A stretch of 40,287 bases of DNA, taken from the NCBI GenBank assembly GCA_050693035.1, contig JBOGWB010000094.1, positions 1-40,287 on the forward strand, in the 5' to 3' direction. The position numbers were made by a program, and so were the translations under genes. The notes under the pieces were generated by a model that saw only the letters and a program-made list of their open reading frames with translations, had not been told where the DNA came from and ran no database searches. How positions within the stretch are numbered: the first letter of the stretch is position 1; every line of letters starts with the position of its first letter. Positions 23,904 to 31,343 of the stretch are shown here, one piece after another. This DNA is from DASYVD01 sp050693035. Its GTDB lineage: Bacteria; Actinomycetota; UBA4738; CALAEC01.

Positions 23904-25393
23904 GCGTGGGATCAACCGTCGCCGGCTCCGAACCCCTAGCGCGGCAGGGCGCCTCGTCCCAACTCCTGGCCGCAACCCTGGCGCTCTCGGTCTTCGCGGC
24001 ATGGGCGGTGCCGGGCAACCGCCTGGGGTTGGGAGCCGTGATGGTCGCAGCGGCCATCGCTGTCCTGGTCGTCTGGGCCCGGGCGGTCCCGCTCCGTCCG
24101 GAGTCGGCGGTCTATGCGGGACTGGCGCTGACGTTCGCATCGATGGCGGCGGTCCGCTCGGCCCAATGGGTTGTTGCCGTCGACGTCCTCGCCGCCGGCG
24201 CGCTGGGGACGCTCGCGGTGGTTGGAGGAGGGACCTGGAAGGAACTGGGACGGGCGTCGGTCATCGTCGCGTCCCGAGCGATAGAAGCGGCTCCGTTCCT
24301 TGCCCGGGGGGCGGGACGGCTGACAGCGGGTTGGGGGGTCTCCCCCGCGTTGCGGGGACTCCTGCTGGGAGCGGTTCTGATCGCGGTGTTTGGTGGTCTG
24401 TTCGTCTCTGCCGACCGGGCATTCTCCGCCCTGGCCCAGGACCTTTTCCTCCCGGACATCGACATGGCGCTGTTGCCGGCGCGCCTCACCGTCTTCGTGG
24501 CCGCGGCGGTGGCCGCGACGGCGCTGGTCACCTCGGGACCTCGGTTCGCTCACCTCGGTCCTCCCCGGCTCGTGGAGGCCCTGCGCCTGGCGACCTTCGG
24601 AGACAAGGAAGACAAGAGGAGACGGTGGCCGGGGTTCGCTCCCGCAGAGTGGACGGTGGCCCTCGGACTCCTGGACCTGCTGTTCGCTTCCTTCGTCGGT
24701 GTGCAGCTAGCCGTCCTGTTCGGTGGCCGGCATCACGTCCTGCGCACGGCCGGTCTCAGCTACGCGGAGTACGCTCGGCAGGGTTTCTTCCAGCTCGTCG
24801 CGGTGGCCGCGCTCGCGCTAATACTGGTGGCGCTGGCTTTCCGGTGGGCCAGGCGTCGCCAGCCCCGCGACCACCTGGTGCTCGACATCCTCCTCGGGGT
24901 GCTCTTGGTGCTGACCCTCGTGGTCCTCGCCTCCGCCCTCAAGCGGCTCCTTCTCTACGAGGAGGTGCTCGGCTACACCCGGCTGCGGATCTCCGTGCAC
25001 GCGGTGATCCTGTGGCTGGCGGGGCTGCTTTCCATGGTGATGGTTGCCGGGGCGTGGCGCCGGGGTTCGTGGCTCCCCCGGGCGGTGGTGGCATGGAGCG
25101 CCGTGGGCCTGCTGGTCTTCAACCTGGCCAACCCGGACGAAGTCGTGGCTGAGCGCAACATCGAACGACTTCAGAAGAGCGGGCGGGTGGACGTGGATTA
25201 CCTCGCTTTGCTCAGTCCGGATGCGGTACCGGCTCTGGCGCGTCTTCCCGAGAACCTTCGGACCTGCGTCCTCGAGCCTCACGCCGAGCACCTCACCGAG
25301 CCGGACGGGTGGCCCGAGTGGAATCTGGGACGTGCACGCGCCCGGGCCACTCTCGAACGCCTCGTGCCGGCTCCGTGTTCGACATCGACATGA
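23900..25393 (+). CDS. DUF4153/DUF4173-type polytopic membrane protein
   Basis: 497 residues with roughly eleven hydrophobic segments, a cytoplasmic-looking basic loop (FGDKEDKRRRWPG) and the family-typical block YEEVLGYTRLRISVHAVILW near the C-terminal third. The soluble C-terminal part (NIERLQKSGRVDVDYLALLSPD) matches the end of the DUF4153/4173 family. The function is not known. It is joined by ATGA overlaps to the histidine kinase before it and YjbQ after it. That coupling to a kinase lacking a sensor domain suggests it takes part in signal perception or in an envelope function controlled by the system (inference). Confidence 0.8.
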   Translation: MSVGSTVAGSEPLARQGASSQLLAATLALSVFAAWAVPGNRLGLGAVMVAAAIAVLVVWARAVPLRPESAVYAGLALTFASMAAVRSAQWVVAVDVLAAGALGTLAVVGGGTWKELGRASVIVASRAIEAAPFLARGAGRLTAGWGVSPALRGLLLGAVLIAVFGGLFVSADRAFSALAQDLFLPDIDMALLPARLTVFVAAAVAATALVTSGPRFAHLGPPRLVEALRLATFGDKEDKRRRWPGFAPAEWTVALGLLDLLFASFVGVQLAVLFGGRHHVLRTAGLSYAEYARQGFFQLVAVAALALILVALAFRWARRRQPRDHLVLDILLGVLLVLTLVVLASALKRLLLYEEVLGYTRLRISVHAVILWLAGLLSMVMVAGAWRRGSWLPRAVVAWSAVGLLVFNLANPDEVVAERNIERLQKSGRVDVDYLALLSPDAVPALARLPENLRTCVLEPHAEHLTEPDGWPEWNLGRARARATLERLVPAPCSTST

Positions 25394-25839
25394 GGTCGGC
25401 CCACGACAGCATCGAGGTCACGGCGGCGGGGCGGCTGGAGGTCGTGGACCTCACCGACGATCTGCGCGCCGCGGTGAAGGACTCCGGGGTCACCGAAGGA
25501 TGCGTGGCGGTGTTCTGCGCCCACACCACGTGCACGCTCATCCTGAACGAGCTGGAGGACGGGGCGCTGGATGATCTGCGCCGGCGCCTTGACCACCTCG
25601 CGCCCGCCGACGTGTATTACGGCCACGACGACCTGGAGCGGCGGCGCCAGAACCTCCAGGAAGGGCACGAACGGCCCAACGGGCGAGCCCACGTCATGCA
25701 GATGCTGCTCGGAGGCTCCTCGCACGTCATCCCGGTGATCGGCGGCGAGCCCGCACTCGGGCGGTGGCAGCGTCTTCTCTTGCTCGAGCTCGACGAGCCG
25801 AGGGAGCGACAGGTCGTATTCCACGCGTTCGGCGTGTGA
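25390..25839 (+). CDS. YjbQ / UPF0047 family protein
   Basis: 149 residues, the usual size of this compact beta-rich trimeric family. Conserved blocks are FCAHTTCTLILNE near residues 42-54, a middle acidic stretch, RAHVMQMLLGGSSHVIPVIGGE near 99-120, and LGRWQRLLLLELDEPRERQVVF at the end. YjbQ proteins have been reported to have weak thiamine-phosphate synthase activity, but the physiological role is uncertain. ATG 25390 overlaps the upstream membrane-protein stop (ATGA), making it the last gene of the two-component operon. That association is not explained by the proposed enzyme activity. Confidence 0.9.
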   Translation: MRSAHDSIEVTAAGRLEVVDLTDDLRAAVKDSGVTEGCVAVFCAHTTCTLILNELEDGALDDLRRRLDHLAPADVYYGHDDLERRRQNLQEGHERPNGRAHVMQMLLGGSSHVIPVIGGEPALGRWQRLLLLELDEPRERQVVFHAFGV

Positions 25840-25878
25840 ACCGACACATCGACATCGAGGAGCTGATCGCGCTGTCGC

Positions 25879-26862
25879 TTAGGGAGCGGCCCCCGAGTGT
25901 CGCAGCTCGTCTATCCACAGGCGGGCATCCGCCTTGCGGGTGCCCTCCGGCATCGTCAGGTACTCCTCGTACAGGGCGATGGCCTCCTCCCGGCGCCCTC
26001 CCAGGTTGCGCAGCGCCTGGGCCCGGGAGAACAGGATCCCCGCTCGCGGTAAGAGCTCCCAGGCCTTGGTGAACTCGTCGTAGGCGTGAGCGTAGCGGCC
26101 GGCGTCGTAGTGGGCGGCGCCCTTGTTGAACAGGATCTTCGCCGCGGCGGTGTCGGTGGTCTCGTCACCCGTCTTCGCGGGCCCCCGCAGCTCGGCGATG
26201 TGTGCCGCCGCATCCGCCTTGCGGGTGCCCTCCGGCATCGTCAGGTACTCCTCGTATAGGGCGATGGCCTCCTCCCGGCGCCCTCCCAGCCTGCGCAGGG
26301 CCTGGGCCCGGGAGAACACGATCCCCGCCCGCGGGAAGACCTCTCCGGCTCGGGTGAAGAAGTCGTACGCGTGGGCGTAGCGCCCCCGGTCGTACTCCTC
26401 GGCGCCACGATCGAAGATCTTCCTGCCCAGCTCGGCGCTCTCGCCGGTGGGTTCGTCGGGGACGTTCTCGACCTCCGCCCACGTGAGGGGGCCGACGATG
26501 CCATCGGCCTCGAGCGGCGGGTGGGCCCGCTGGAACTGCCGGACCGCCGCGAGGGTCTTGGAACCGAATGCACCGTCGACGGCAAGGTGCGTGGTGACTT
26601 CGGGAGCGCGGTTGAGCCTGCTCTGGAGGTAGGAGACGTCGTGACCAGTGGATCCGAACCGGACGGTCTTGCGCTCGAGGATGACCGGAGCGGCCAGGGA
26701 GAGATCCGTCGCCGCCGGCTGCCGTTGGAGCAGGCGGACCACCGCCCGGTTGCCGATGGTGGCCTGGAGGTGCAGGACTCGGTGGGCCCGTGAGCCGACC
26801 GTCGGGCGCCGAGGCGAGCCGGTCCTCCGGATTCCCGTGGCCGCCCGCGTGGTGGTGCGCAC
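25879..26862 (-). CDS. Peptidoglycan-binding and TPR protein with an eCIS-cargo-like N-terminal tag
   Basis: 327 residues. The N-terminus is basic, then at residues 32-46 reads LQATIGNRAVVRLLQ. This resembles the LQxxxGNxAVxxLLQ tag found at the start of DUF4157 and other proteins coded near extracellular contractile injection systems. A PG_binding_1 domain follows (about 68-130; LQSRLNR, VDGAFGSKTLAAVRQFQRAH and DGIVGPLTWAE). Two TPR-like modules of 95 residues (about 148-227 and 243-322; YDRGRYAHAYDFFTRA) end the protein. There is no signal peptide, although peptidoglycan is outside, which fits delivery by a dedicated apparatus or lysis. GTG 26862 is placed by TAGACT six bases upstream (leaderless). 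No injection-system structural genes are in the window. Confidence 0.7.
   Translation of the reverse strand: MRTTTRAATGIRRTGSPRRPTVGSRAHRVLHLQATIGNRAVVRLLQRQPAATDLSLAAPVILERKTVRFGSTGHDVSYLQSRLNRAPEVTTHLAVDGAFGSKTLAAVRQFQRAHPPLEADGIVGPLTWAEVENVPDEPTGESAELGRKIFDRGAEEYDRGRYAHAYDFFTRAGEVFPRAGIVFSRAQALRRLGGRREEAIALYEEYLTMPEGTRKADAAAHIAELRGPAKTGDETTDTAAAKILFNKGAAHYDAGRYAHAYDEFTKAWELLPRAGILFSRAQALRNLGGRREEAIALYEEYLTMPEGTRKADARLWIDELRHSGAAP
25925..26331. repeat. Internal direct repeat, about 120 bp, copies 285 bp apart
   Basis: Copies at about 25925-26046 and 26210-26331 are near-identical; the first 75 bp differ at one base. The 285-bp period is 95 codons and produces the two TPR modules. The identity at DNA level suggests a recent duplication or gene conversion. 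Confidence 0.85.
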
Positions 26863-26868
26863 GAAGGG

Positions 26869-26874
26869 AGTCTA
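26869..26874 (-). promoter_or_regulatory. -10 element of a leaderless promoter for the peptidoglycan-binding protein
   Basis: TAGACT on the minus strand ends 6 nt before the GTG start at 26862. No ribosome site is visible. Confidence 0.45.
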
Positions 26875-26987
26875 CGCGGCCTTGCACTGCTCGGGAAGCG
26901 CTCGGGCCGGCCGGGGCCGGACCACGGCCTCCCGGACGCCTCCGGGAAAGGTAGGGTGCGGCCCGGGACCAGGAGCCAGGGAGCGCG

Positions 26988-29045
26988 GTGAACAGGCTGT
27001 CTGAGATCGTGGCCGCTCTCATCTCGCCGGCGCCCGAGGCGGGGGTGCTTCCGCTGGTCGACGCCGGCGCCCAGTTCGCGCCGGAGGACGGGACAAGCGT
27101 CCTCCGGTCCCTCAACGCCGCCTTCCTTCTCGCTGCCTCCGGACACGGGCACCCTCGCGGCCCGGAGGCGGCCGGTCACCTGGTCGGCATGGCCAACTCG
27201 GGCCACGCCGTCGCGTCCTTCTTCCGGGAAGGGCTGCGGCGGATGGACGCCGAGCTGCGAGCTCTCGCGGACAGAGACCCCGGGTTCGCCGATCGGCTCG
27301 ACGAGCTGGCCGAGTATGTGGCAGCCGGCGGAGCCGGCCACTCCGCGAGCGAGCTCGCCGAGCGCATGTGGGCGGTCTTCTTCCCCGAGGGGGCGGGGAT
27401 CCGCGGGCACGAGGAAGTGCGGGTGGAGGAGCTGCGTCGCCGCCGCACGATCGAGGTGACCGCGACCAACCCCGATCCGCTCACCGATCCCGCCAGGCAG
27501 ATCCTGTTCACCGCCAACCTGCTGCTCACCGGCCCACCCGCAGGACGAGAGATCGACGACCTGGATGTCGACGACGAGGTGAAGCGGGGCCTGGACGTGG
27601 CGGCGCGGGAGCCGCAGCTCTTCTGGTACGACCATCCGGTCCAGATCGGGGTCGAGTCCGCCGCCAGCGAGCTCCTCTACGGCCTGCGCGCGATCGACCG
27701 GGGGGTGGCCTTCGAGAAGAGCCGCGGGACGATGTCGGCCGCAGATCGGCTGCGGCTCGTCCTCTCCATCTCCACGACCCACGACGCTCTCGACGGAGTC
27801 GCTCGCCGCTACCTCATCGACGAGGTCCGAACCGGGGGCGGCTCGGAGCACATCGAGCTCTACGCGTTCGCGGAAGCCGACGCCGCCGGGCTGGTGACCG
27901 AGGTCCTCATTCCCGCCTCCGAGGCGTTCCTCGGCCGGACGGACGCAGCGTCGCTCCTCGGAGTGTTCGGCGTTCGAGGTCGGTACGGGCGGCACCACAG
28001 CTTCGGCAAGGCCGTCGCCGCGCTGTGGCACGTGCTGGTCGACCGCCAGGTCGTGGCGACGTTCAAGACGGACCTCGACCACAGCTGGCCGCAGGAGGAG
28101 CTCGTGGCCGAGACGGGAAAGTCGTTCCTCGAGCACTTCGTGTTCCCGCTGTGGGGCGGAACCGGCATCGACCGCCGCGGCCGCCGACTGGAGCTGGGAG
28201 GGATGGCGGGGGCGCTGGTCAACGAGGCCGACATCGAGGCGGGGTTGTTCACCCCTGACGTACCCTTCCCGGACCGCCCGCCAGAAGCCGACGAGTTCGT
28301 GTTCTGGAGCGCCCTCCCCCAGGGGCTGTCGACGCTGGGCGAGGCATCCACCCGCTACGGCGTCGGGGGCCCGGACGGATCGGCGACGGCCCTCGAGCGC
28401 GTCCACGTCCACGCGGGCACTGTCGCCATCCTGGTCGACAGCCTGCGGCGCCATCGTCCCTTCACGCCGTCGTTCATCGGTCGCGCCGAGGACCAGGCCT
28501 ACGTGCTCTCGCTCTTCGGCGAGGCGGAACCGCGCCTCGCCCACATCCACAACCGTGAGCTCATCCAGCGCCACGACAAGAAGGCCTTCGCCGGTGCCGC
28601 GATCGCGGCCTCCCGCATCCCCACGTTGATCGGCGACTACGAACGCACCCTGCTCTTCTCCGAGCTGGCTGGGGTCCTGGCGAAGGATCGTGAGGAGCTG
28701 AAGGCGATGGCGGACCCATTCACGGGCGCGTTCGTGTCGCGCGCGCCGGTGACGGTCGTGTTCCTCCGCCTGGCGCTCCGAGCGGCGACCATGTTCGCCG
28801 GGGGCGATCGCGACCGTGCCGAGGAGCTCGTCACCTCGGGAGCCGAGCGACTCAGCCAGACGCTCGCCTTCGTCGAGGGACGCCCCAGCGAGCTGGCCGC
28901 ACGCTTCCGCGCGGAGCGGGAGGGATGGGACCTCTTCTACGACACCCTGGCCGTGCTGGAGCGACGTCTCACCGAGGGCGACGTCCTGGCCGAGGAGCTG
29001 GCCGGCCGGGCCCGTCGCCTCGTCGAGGCGTGCGCGGTCAGGTGA
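26988..29045 (+). CDS. Large soluble protein, possibly glycosyltransferase-like (unknown)
   Basis: 685 residues with no signal peptide and no membrane helix. A central region (about 340-440) has TFKTDLDHSWPQEELVAETG, with a DxD-type motif, and LWGGTGIDRRGRRLELGGMAGALVNEADIE. This recalls nucleotide-sugar-binding glycosyltransferases and large cytoplasmic sugar-handling proteins, but I cannot place it in a family with confidence. The C-terminal 200 residues are helical and charged. The start GTG 26988 has AGGGAG upstream and TAGGGT at 26952-26957 as a likely -10. It is divergent from the tagged peptidoglycan-binding gene and convergent with the sugar dehydrogenase (5 bp between stops). Codon use is the same as in its neighbours, so there is no sign of recent transfer. 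Confidence 0.7.
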   Translation: MNRLSEIVAALISPAPEAGVLPLVDAGAQFAPEDGTSVLRSLNAAFLLAASGHGHPRGPEAAGHLVGMANSGHAVASFFREGLRRMDAELRALADRDPGFADRLDELAEYVAAGGAGHSASELAERMWAVFFPEGAGIRGHEEVRVEELRRRRTIEVTATNPDPLTDPARQILFTANLLLTGPPAGREIDDLDVDDEVKRGLDVAAREPQLFWYDHPVQIGVESAASELLYGLRAIDRGVAFEKSRGTMSAADRLRLVLSISTTHDALDGVARRYLIDEVRTGGGSEHIELYAFAEADAAGLVTEVLIPASEAFLGRTDAASLLGVFGVRGRYGRHHSFGKAVAALWHVLVDRQVVATFKTDLDHSWPQEELVAETGKSFLEHFVFPLWGGTGIDRRGRRLELGGMAGALVNEADIEAGLFTPDVPFPDRPPEADEFVFWSALPQGLSTLGEASTRYGVGGPDGSATALERVHVHAGTVAILVDSLRRHRPFTPSFIGRAEDQAYVLSLFGEAEPRLAHIHNRELIQRHDKKAFAGAAIAASRIPTLIGDYERTLLFSELAGVLAKDREELKAMADPFTGAFVSRAPVTVVFLRLALRAATMFAGGDRDRAEELVTSGAERLSQTLAFVEGRPSELAARFRAEREGWDLFYDTLAVLERRLTEGDVLAEELAGRARRLVEACAVR

Positions 29046-29050
29046 CCTGT

Positions 29051-30406
29051 CTATCCGCCGCTCGGTCGGACGAGCTTGAACACCTTTCCGGTGTTGCCGG
29101 CGGGACCGCTCATCTGCGATCCGAGAACGTAGACCTCACCGGAGGAGTCCTGCCCGAAGCCCAGGACGAAGTGCTCCAGCCGGCCGGAGGCGCTGGTGGC
29201 CACCCTCAGCTCCTGGATCTGCCACAGCCCATTCCTCCGCTCCCTGGCGACCAGCAGCGTCCCGTCGGGGCTGGCGAACCCGGTGCTCCAGTCCCCGAAC
29301 ACGTACCGGCCGGAGAGCTGGCGGAGGACGGTCCCGCGGTAGACGAAGCCACCCACCACTGCCCGGCCCAGGCCGCCCTCCTGCGCCGAGTTGGCGTACT
29401 CGATGACCGGGTCGAGCAGGGGCGCGCCCGCGTCGGGATGACCGGCCCCGACCTCGTCGGGGCACGACGGCGGGGACTCCGTGTTGTTCTCGGCGTCGAA
29501 GCAGTGCGTCCCCTCCTTCACGTTCCACCCGTAGTTGCCGCCCTCTTCGACCACGCTGACCTCTTCCCACCGGGCCTGACCCGCGTCGCCGGCGAAGAGC
29601 CGCCCCGTGGCCATGTCGAAGGACATCCGCCAGGGGTTACGGAACCCGTAGGCCCAGATCTCGTCGAGTCCGTCACGGCCGACGAACGGATTGTCCGCAG
29701 GGATGCCGTAGGGGTCTCCCGAGTCGACGTCGATGCGCAGGATGCTTCCCAGCAGGTTCTGCTCGACGTCCTGTCCGTTGCCGCCACCGTTGTCCGCGTA
29801 CCAGTCCTCGACGTGGCCGAGGCCGACGTCGTTCGCCCCGCCGCCGTCTCCGAGCGCGATGTGGAGGAAGCCATCGGGGCCGAACGCCAGGGCGCCCGCG
29901 TTGTGGTTGAACTGCGGCTCATCCACCTGCAGGAGGATGCGCTCCGAGGCGGGGTCGGCGAGGTTGGGGTCGGCCGAAACGCCAAACTCCGAGATGTGGC
30001 TCGTGTGGTTCAACCCCGCCGGTCCGCCCTCGCGTAGCGGGGCGCTGTAATAGATGAAGAACCTGCCGTTCTCCGCGTAGTCGGGGTGGAACGCCAGGCC
30101 CAGGAGTCCTCGCTCGTCGAATCCCGGGCTGAGGGCGACCATCCGATCCCGCACGTCGAGGAAGGGCTCGTCGCGCAGGGTGCCGTCCGGCATCAGCAGA
30201 CGGACCAGGCCAACCTGGTCGACGATGGCCAGCCGCCCGGACTCATCGGGGATCGGCATCAGGGCGACCGGCGACGTGAGGCCCTGTGCGATCACCTCCA
30301 CCCCGACGTCCATGGGGTCCCCCATCGGAGACTGGGCCCCGGCACCCTGGGGCACCAGCCCCACCAGCGCCACGACCACCAGAGCTGTCGAGAGGCGTCG
30401 TCTCAT
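29051..30406 (-). CDS. PQQ-dependent aldose sugar dehydrogenase-like, secreted
   Basis: 451 residues. A signal peptide (RLSTALVVVALVGLVPQGAGAQ) precedes a six-bladed beta-propeller of the soluble glucose/sorbosone dehydrogenase family. Typical blocks are GLTSPVALMPIPD, DERGLLGLAFHPDYAENGRFFIYYS near 95-119, HNAGALAFGPDGFLHIALGDGGG near 165-187, EIWAYGFRNPWRMSFD near 240-255 and a GGNYGWNVKEG block. The catalytic histidine region and Ca2+/PQQ-binding surroundings seem conserved. It should oxidise sugars outside the membrane with PQQ, if the cell has the cofactor; no PQQ synthesis genes are here. Two cysteines (THCFDAENNTESPPSCPDE) could form a disulfide. ATG 30406 precedes the signal sequence. 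Confidence 0.88.
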   Translation of the reverse strand: MRRRLSTALVVVALVGLVPQGAGAQSPMGDPMDVGVEVIAQGLTSPVALMPIPDESGRLAIVDQVGLVRLLMPDGTLRDEPFLDVRDRMVALSPGFDERGLLGLAFHPDYAENGRFFIYYSAPLREGGPAGLNHTSHISEFGVSADPNLADPASERILLQVDEPQFNHNAGALAFGPDGFLHIALGDGGGANDVGLGHVEDWYADNGGGNGQDVEQNLLGSILRIDVDSGDPYGIPADNPFVGRDGLDEIWAYGFRNPWRMSFDMATGRLFAGDAGQARWEEVSVVEEGGNYGWNVKEGTHCFDAENNTESPPSCPDEVGAGHPDAGAPLLDPVIEYANSAQEGGLGRAVVGGFVYRGTVLRQLSGRYVFGDWSTGFASPDGTLLVARERRNGLWQIQELRVATSASGRLEHFVLGFGQDSSGEVYVLGSQMSGPAGNTGKVFKLVRPSGG

Positions 30407-30603
30407 CGGGATCCCTCCCTCTCTCGGCTGCGGCCTACCGAGTAGTTCGCCGCGGAGGGGTGGGGAGGTTCAGGCGATTTATCCCGGATTTGGCCGGTCC
30501 CGGTGTCCCTGTCGCGACACAGCCCGGTCCGGAATAATTGAAGTGGAGAGCGCCGGGGAGGCTGGTCGTCGATGACCGCCGTTGTTTGCTTCGGAAGGAC
30601 GCC

Positions 30604-31041
30604 ATGAGTAAGGAAGCGCCACGGAAAAAGACTCGCCGCTCCCTCGAGAACCGCCGCCAGGAGCTCAAGGACCGGATCCAGGATCTCGAGCGGGCGGTGG
30701 CAGGGGCCAAGGCCGACGCCTCAGCGCTTCCCGCCCTCGCCGCGGCCCGAGCGGAGCTCACGGAGGTCCTTGAGGCCCTGCGCCGGTTGGATCGCCCAGG
30801 CGAGCACGACCCCAACCTGGTCGAGATGGGCGACACGGTGACGGTGCGGGAGGAGCGGTCCTCCGAGACGGAGCGGTACACGATCGTGGATCCCGTGGAA
30901 GCCTCGGTGGGCGAGACGTGGATCTCGGCGGAGTCACCCCTGGGGTCGGCTCTGCTGGGACGGCGAGCTGCGGATACGGTGATCGTAGAGGCCCCCGGTG
31001 GCACCGTGCGCTACACGGTGATCTCCATCGACCGATCATGA
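30604..31041 (+). CDS. GreA/GreB-family factor without the acidic tip motif
   Basis: 145 residues. The N-terminal coiled coil (about 12-70; LENRRQELKDRIQDLERAV) and the C-terminal Gre domain (about 75-145; VEMGDTVTVREERSSETERYTIVDP, then ISAESPLGSALLGRRAADTVIVEAPGG) are clear. True GreA carries GDLxENAEY with two acidic residues at the coiled-coil tip, which activate RNA cleavage in the polymerase channel. Here that tip reads AGAKADASALPALAAARAEL, with no such motif. The protein may bind RNA polymerase without stimulating cleavage, as reported for Gfh1-type and mycobacterial Rv3788-type relatives. The start ATG 30604 has GGAAGG upstream. A palindrome, TGTCGCGACA, lies at 30510-30519 before the gene. 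Confidence 0.82.
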   Translation: MSKEAPRKKTRRSLENRRQELKDRIQDLERAVAGAKADASALPALAAARAELTEVLEALRRLDRPGEHDPNLVEMGDTVTVREERSSETERYTIVDPVEASVGETWISAESPLGSALLGRRAADTVIVEAPGGTVRYTVISIDRS

Positions 31042-31096
31042 CGAGAACCAGAAGGTGCCTCGGCGAGCAGGCAGCAGAACGAAAGACCTTGCTCTG

Positions 31097-31171
31097 TCGG
31101 GCCGGGGAGATTTGAACTCCCGACCTCTTGACCCCCAGTCAAGCGCGCTAACCAAGCTGCGCCACGGCCCG
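31097..31171 (-). tRNA. tRNA-Pro, anticodon GGG
   Basis: A 75-nt cloverleaf on the minus strand. The acceptor strands CGGGCCG and CGGCCCG pair. The D-arm contains AGCTTGGTTA and the anticodon stem CTTGA/TCAAG encloses the loop CTGGGGG (anticodon GGG). The T-arm is GGGAG-TTCAAAT-CTCCC, and the discriminator base is A. CCA is not encoded. An integrase gene lies on its 5' side. Confidence 0.95.
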
Positions 31172-31215
31172 TGTGCTAGCTACCTGGGATGTTAGCTCAT
31201 CCCGGTGATGCCAAC

Positions 31216-31264
31216 TGGACCAATTGGACCGTTTCCTAGGCCTGAAATGGTCCACCATGGTCCA
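31216..31264. repeat. Cluster of four TGGACC/GGTCCA sites before the integrase
   Basis: TGGACCA at 31216, TGGACC at 31225, and the opposite orientation TGGTCCA at 31248 and 31258. Each pair is 9-10 bp apart and the two pairs face each other. They are candidate arm-type or regulator binding sites. Confidence 0.6.
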
Positions 31265-31269
31265 GGTCG

Positions 31270-31287
31270 AATGACAACCGTGTCATT
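31270..31287 (+). promoter_or_regulatory. Perfect inverted repeat, likely operator of the integrase promoter
   Basis: AATGACA, a 4-nt spacer, then TGTCATT. Just downstream, TGCTATCGT (31293-31301) looks like an extended -10, so a bound repressor would block it. Confidence 0.5.
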
Positions 31288-31343
31288 ACCCTCTGCTATC
31301 GTGTTTTCGCTCGAACCTCGCCCTCCCCCTCAGGAGGTGCGAA

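Noticed and set aside
26241..28574. Open frame of 777 codons antisense to the 685-residue protein and the peptidoglycan-binding gene
   Set aside because: The composition is Arg/Pro/Gly-rich shadow sequence, without domain motifs or a ribosome site; both sense-strand genes are clearly protein-like.
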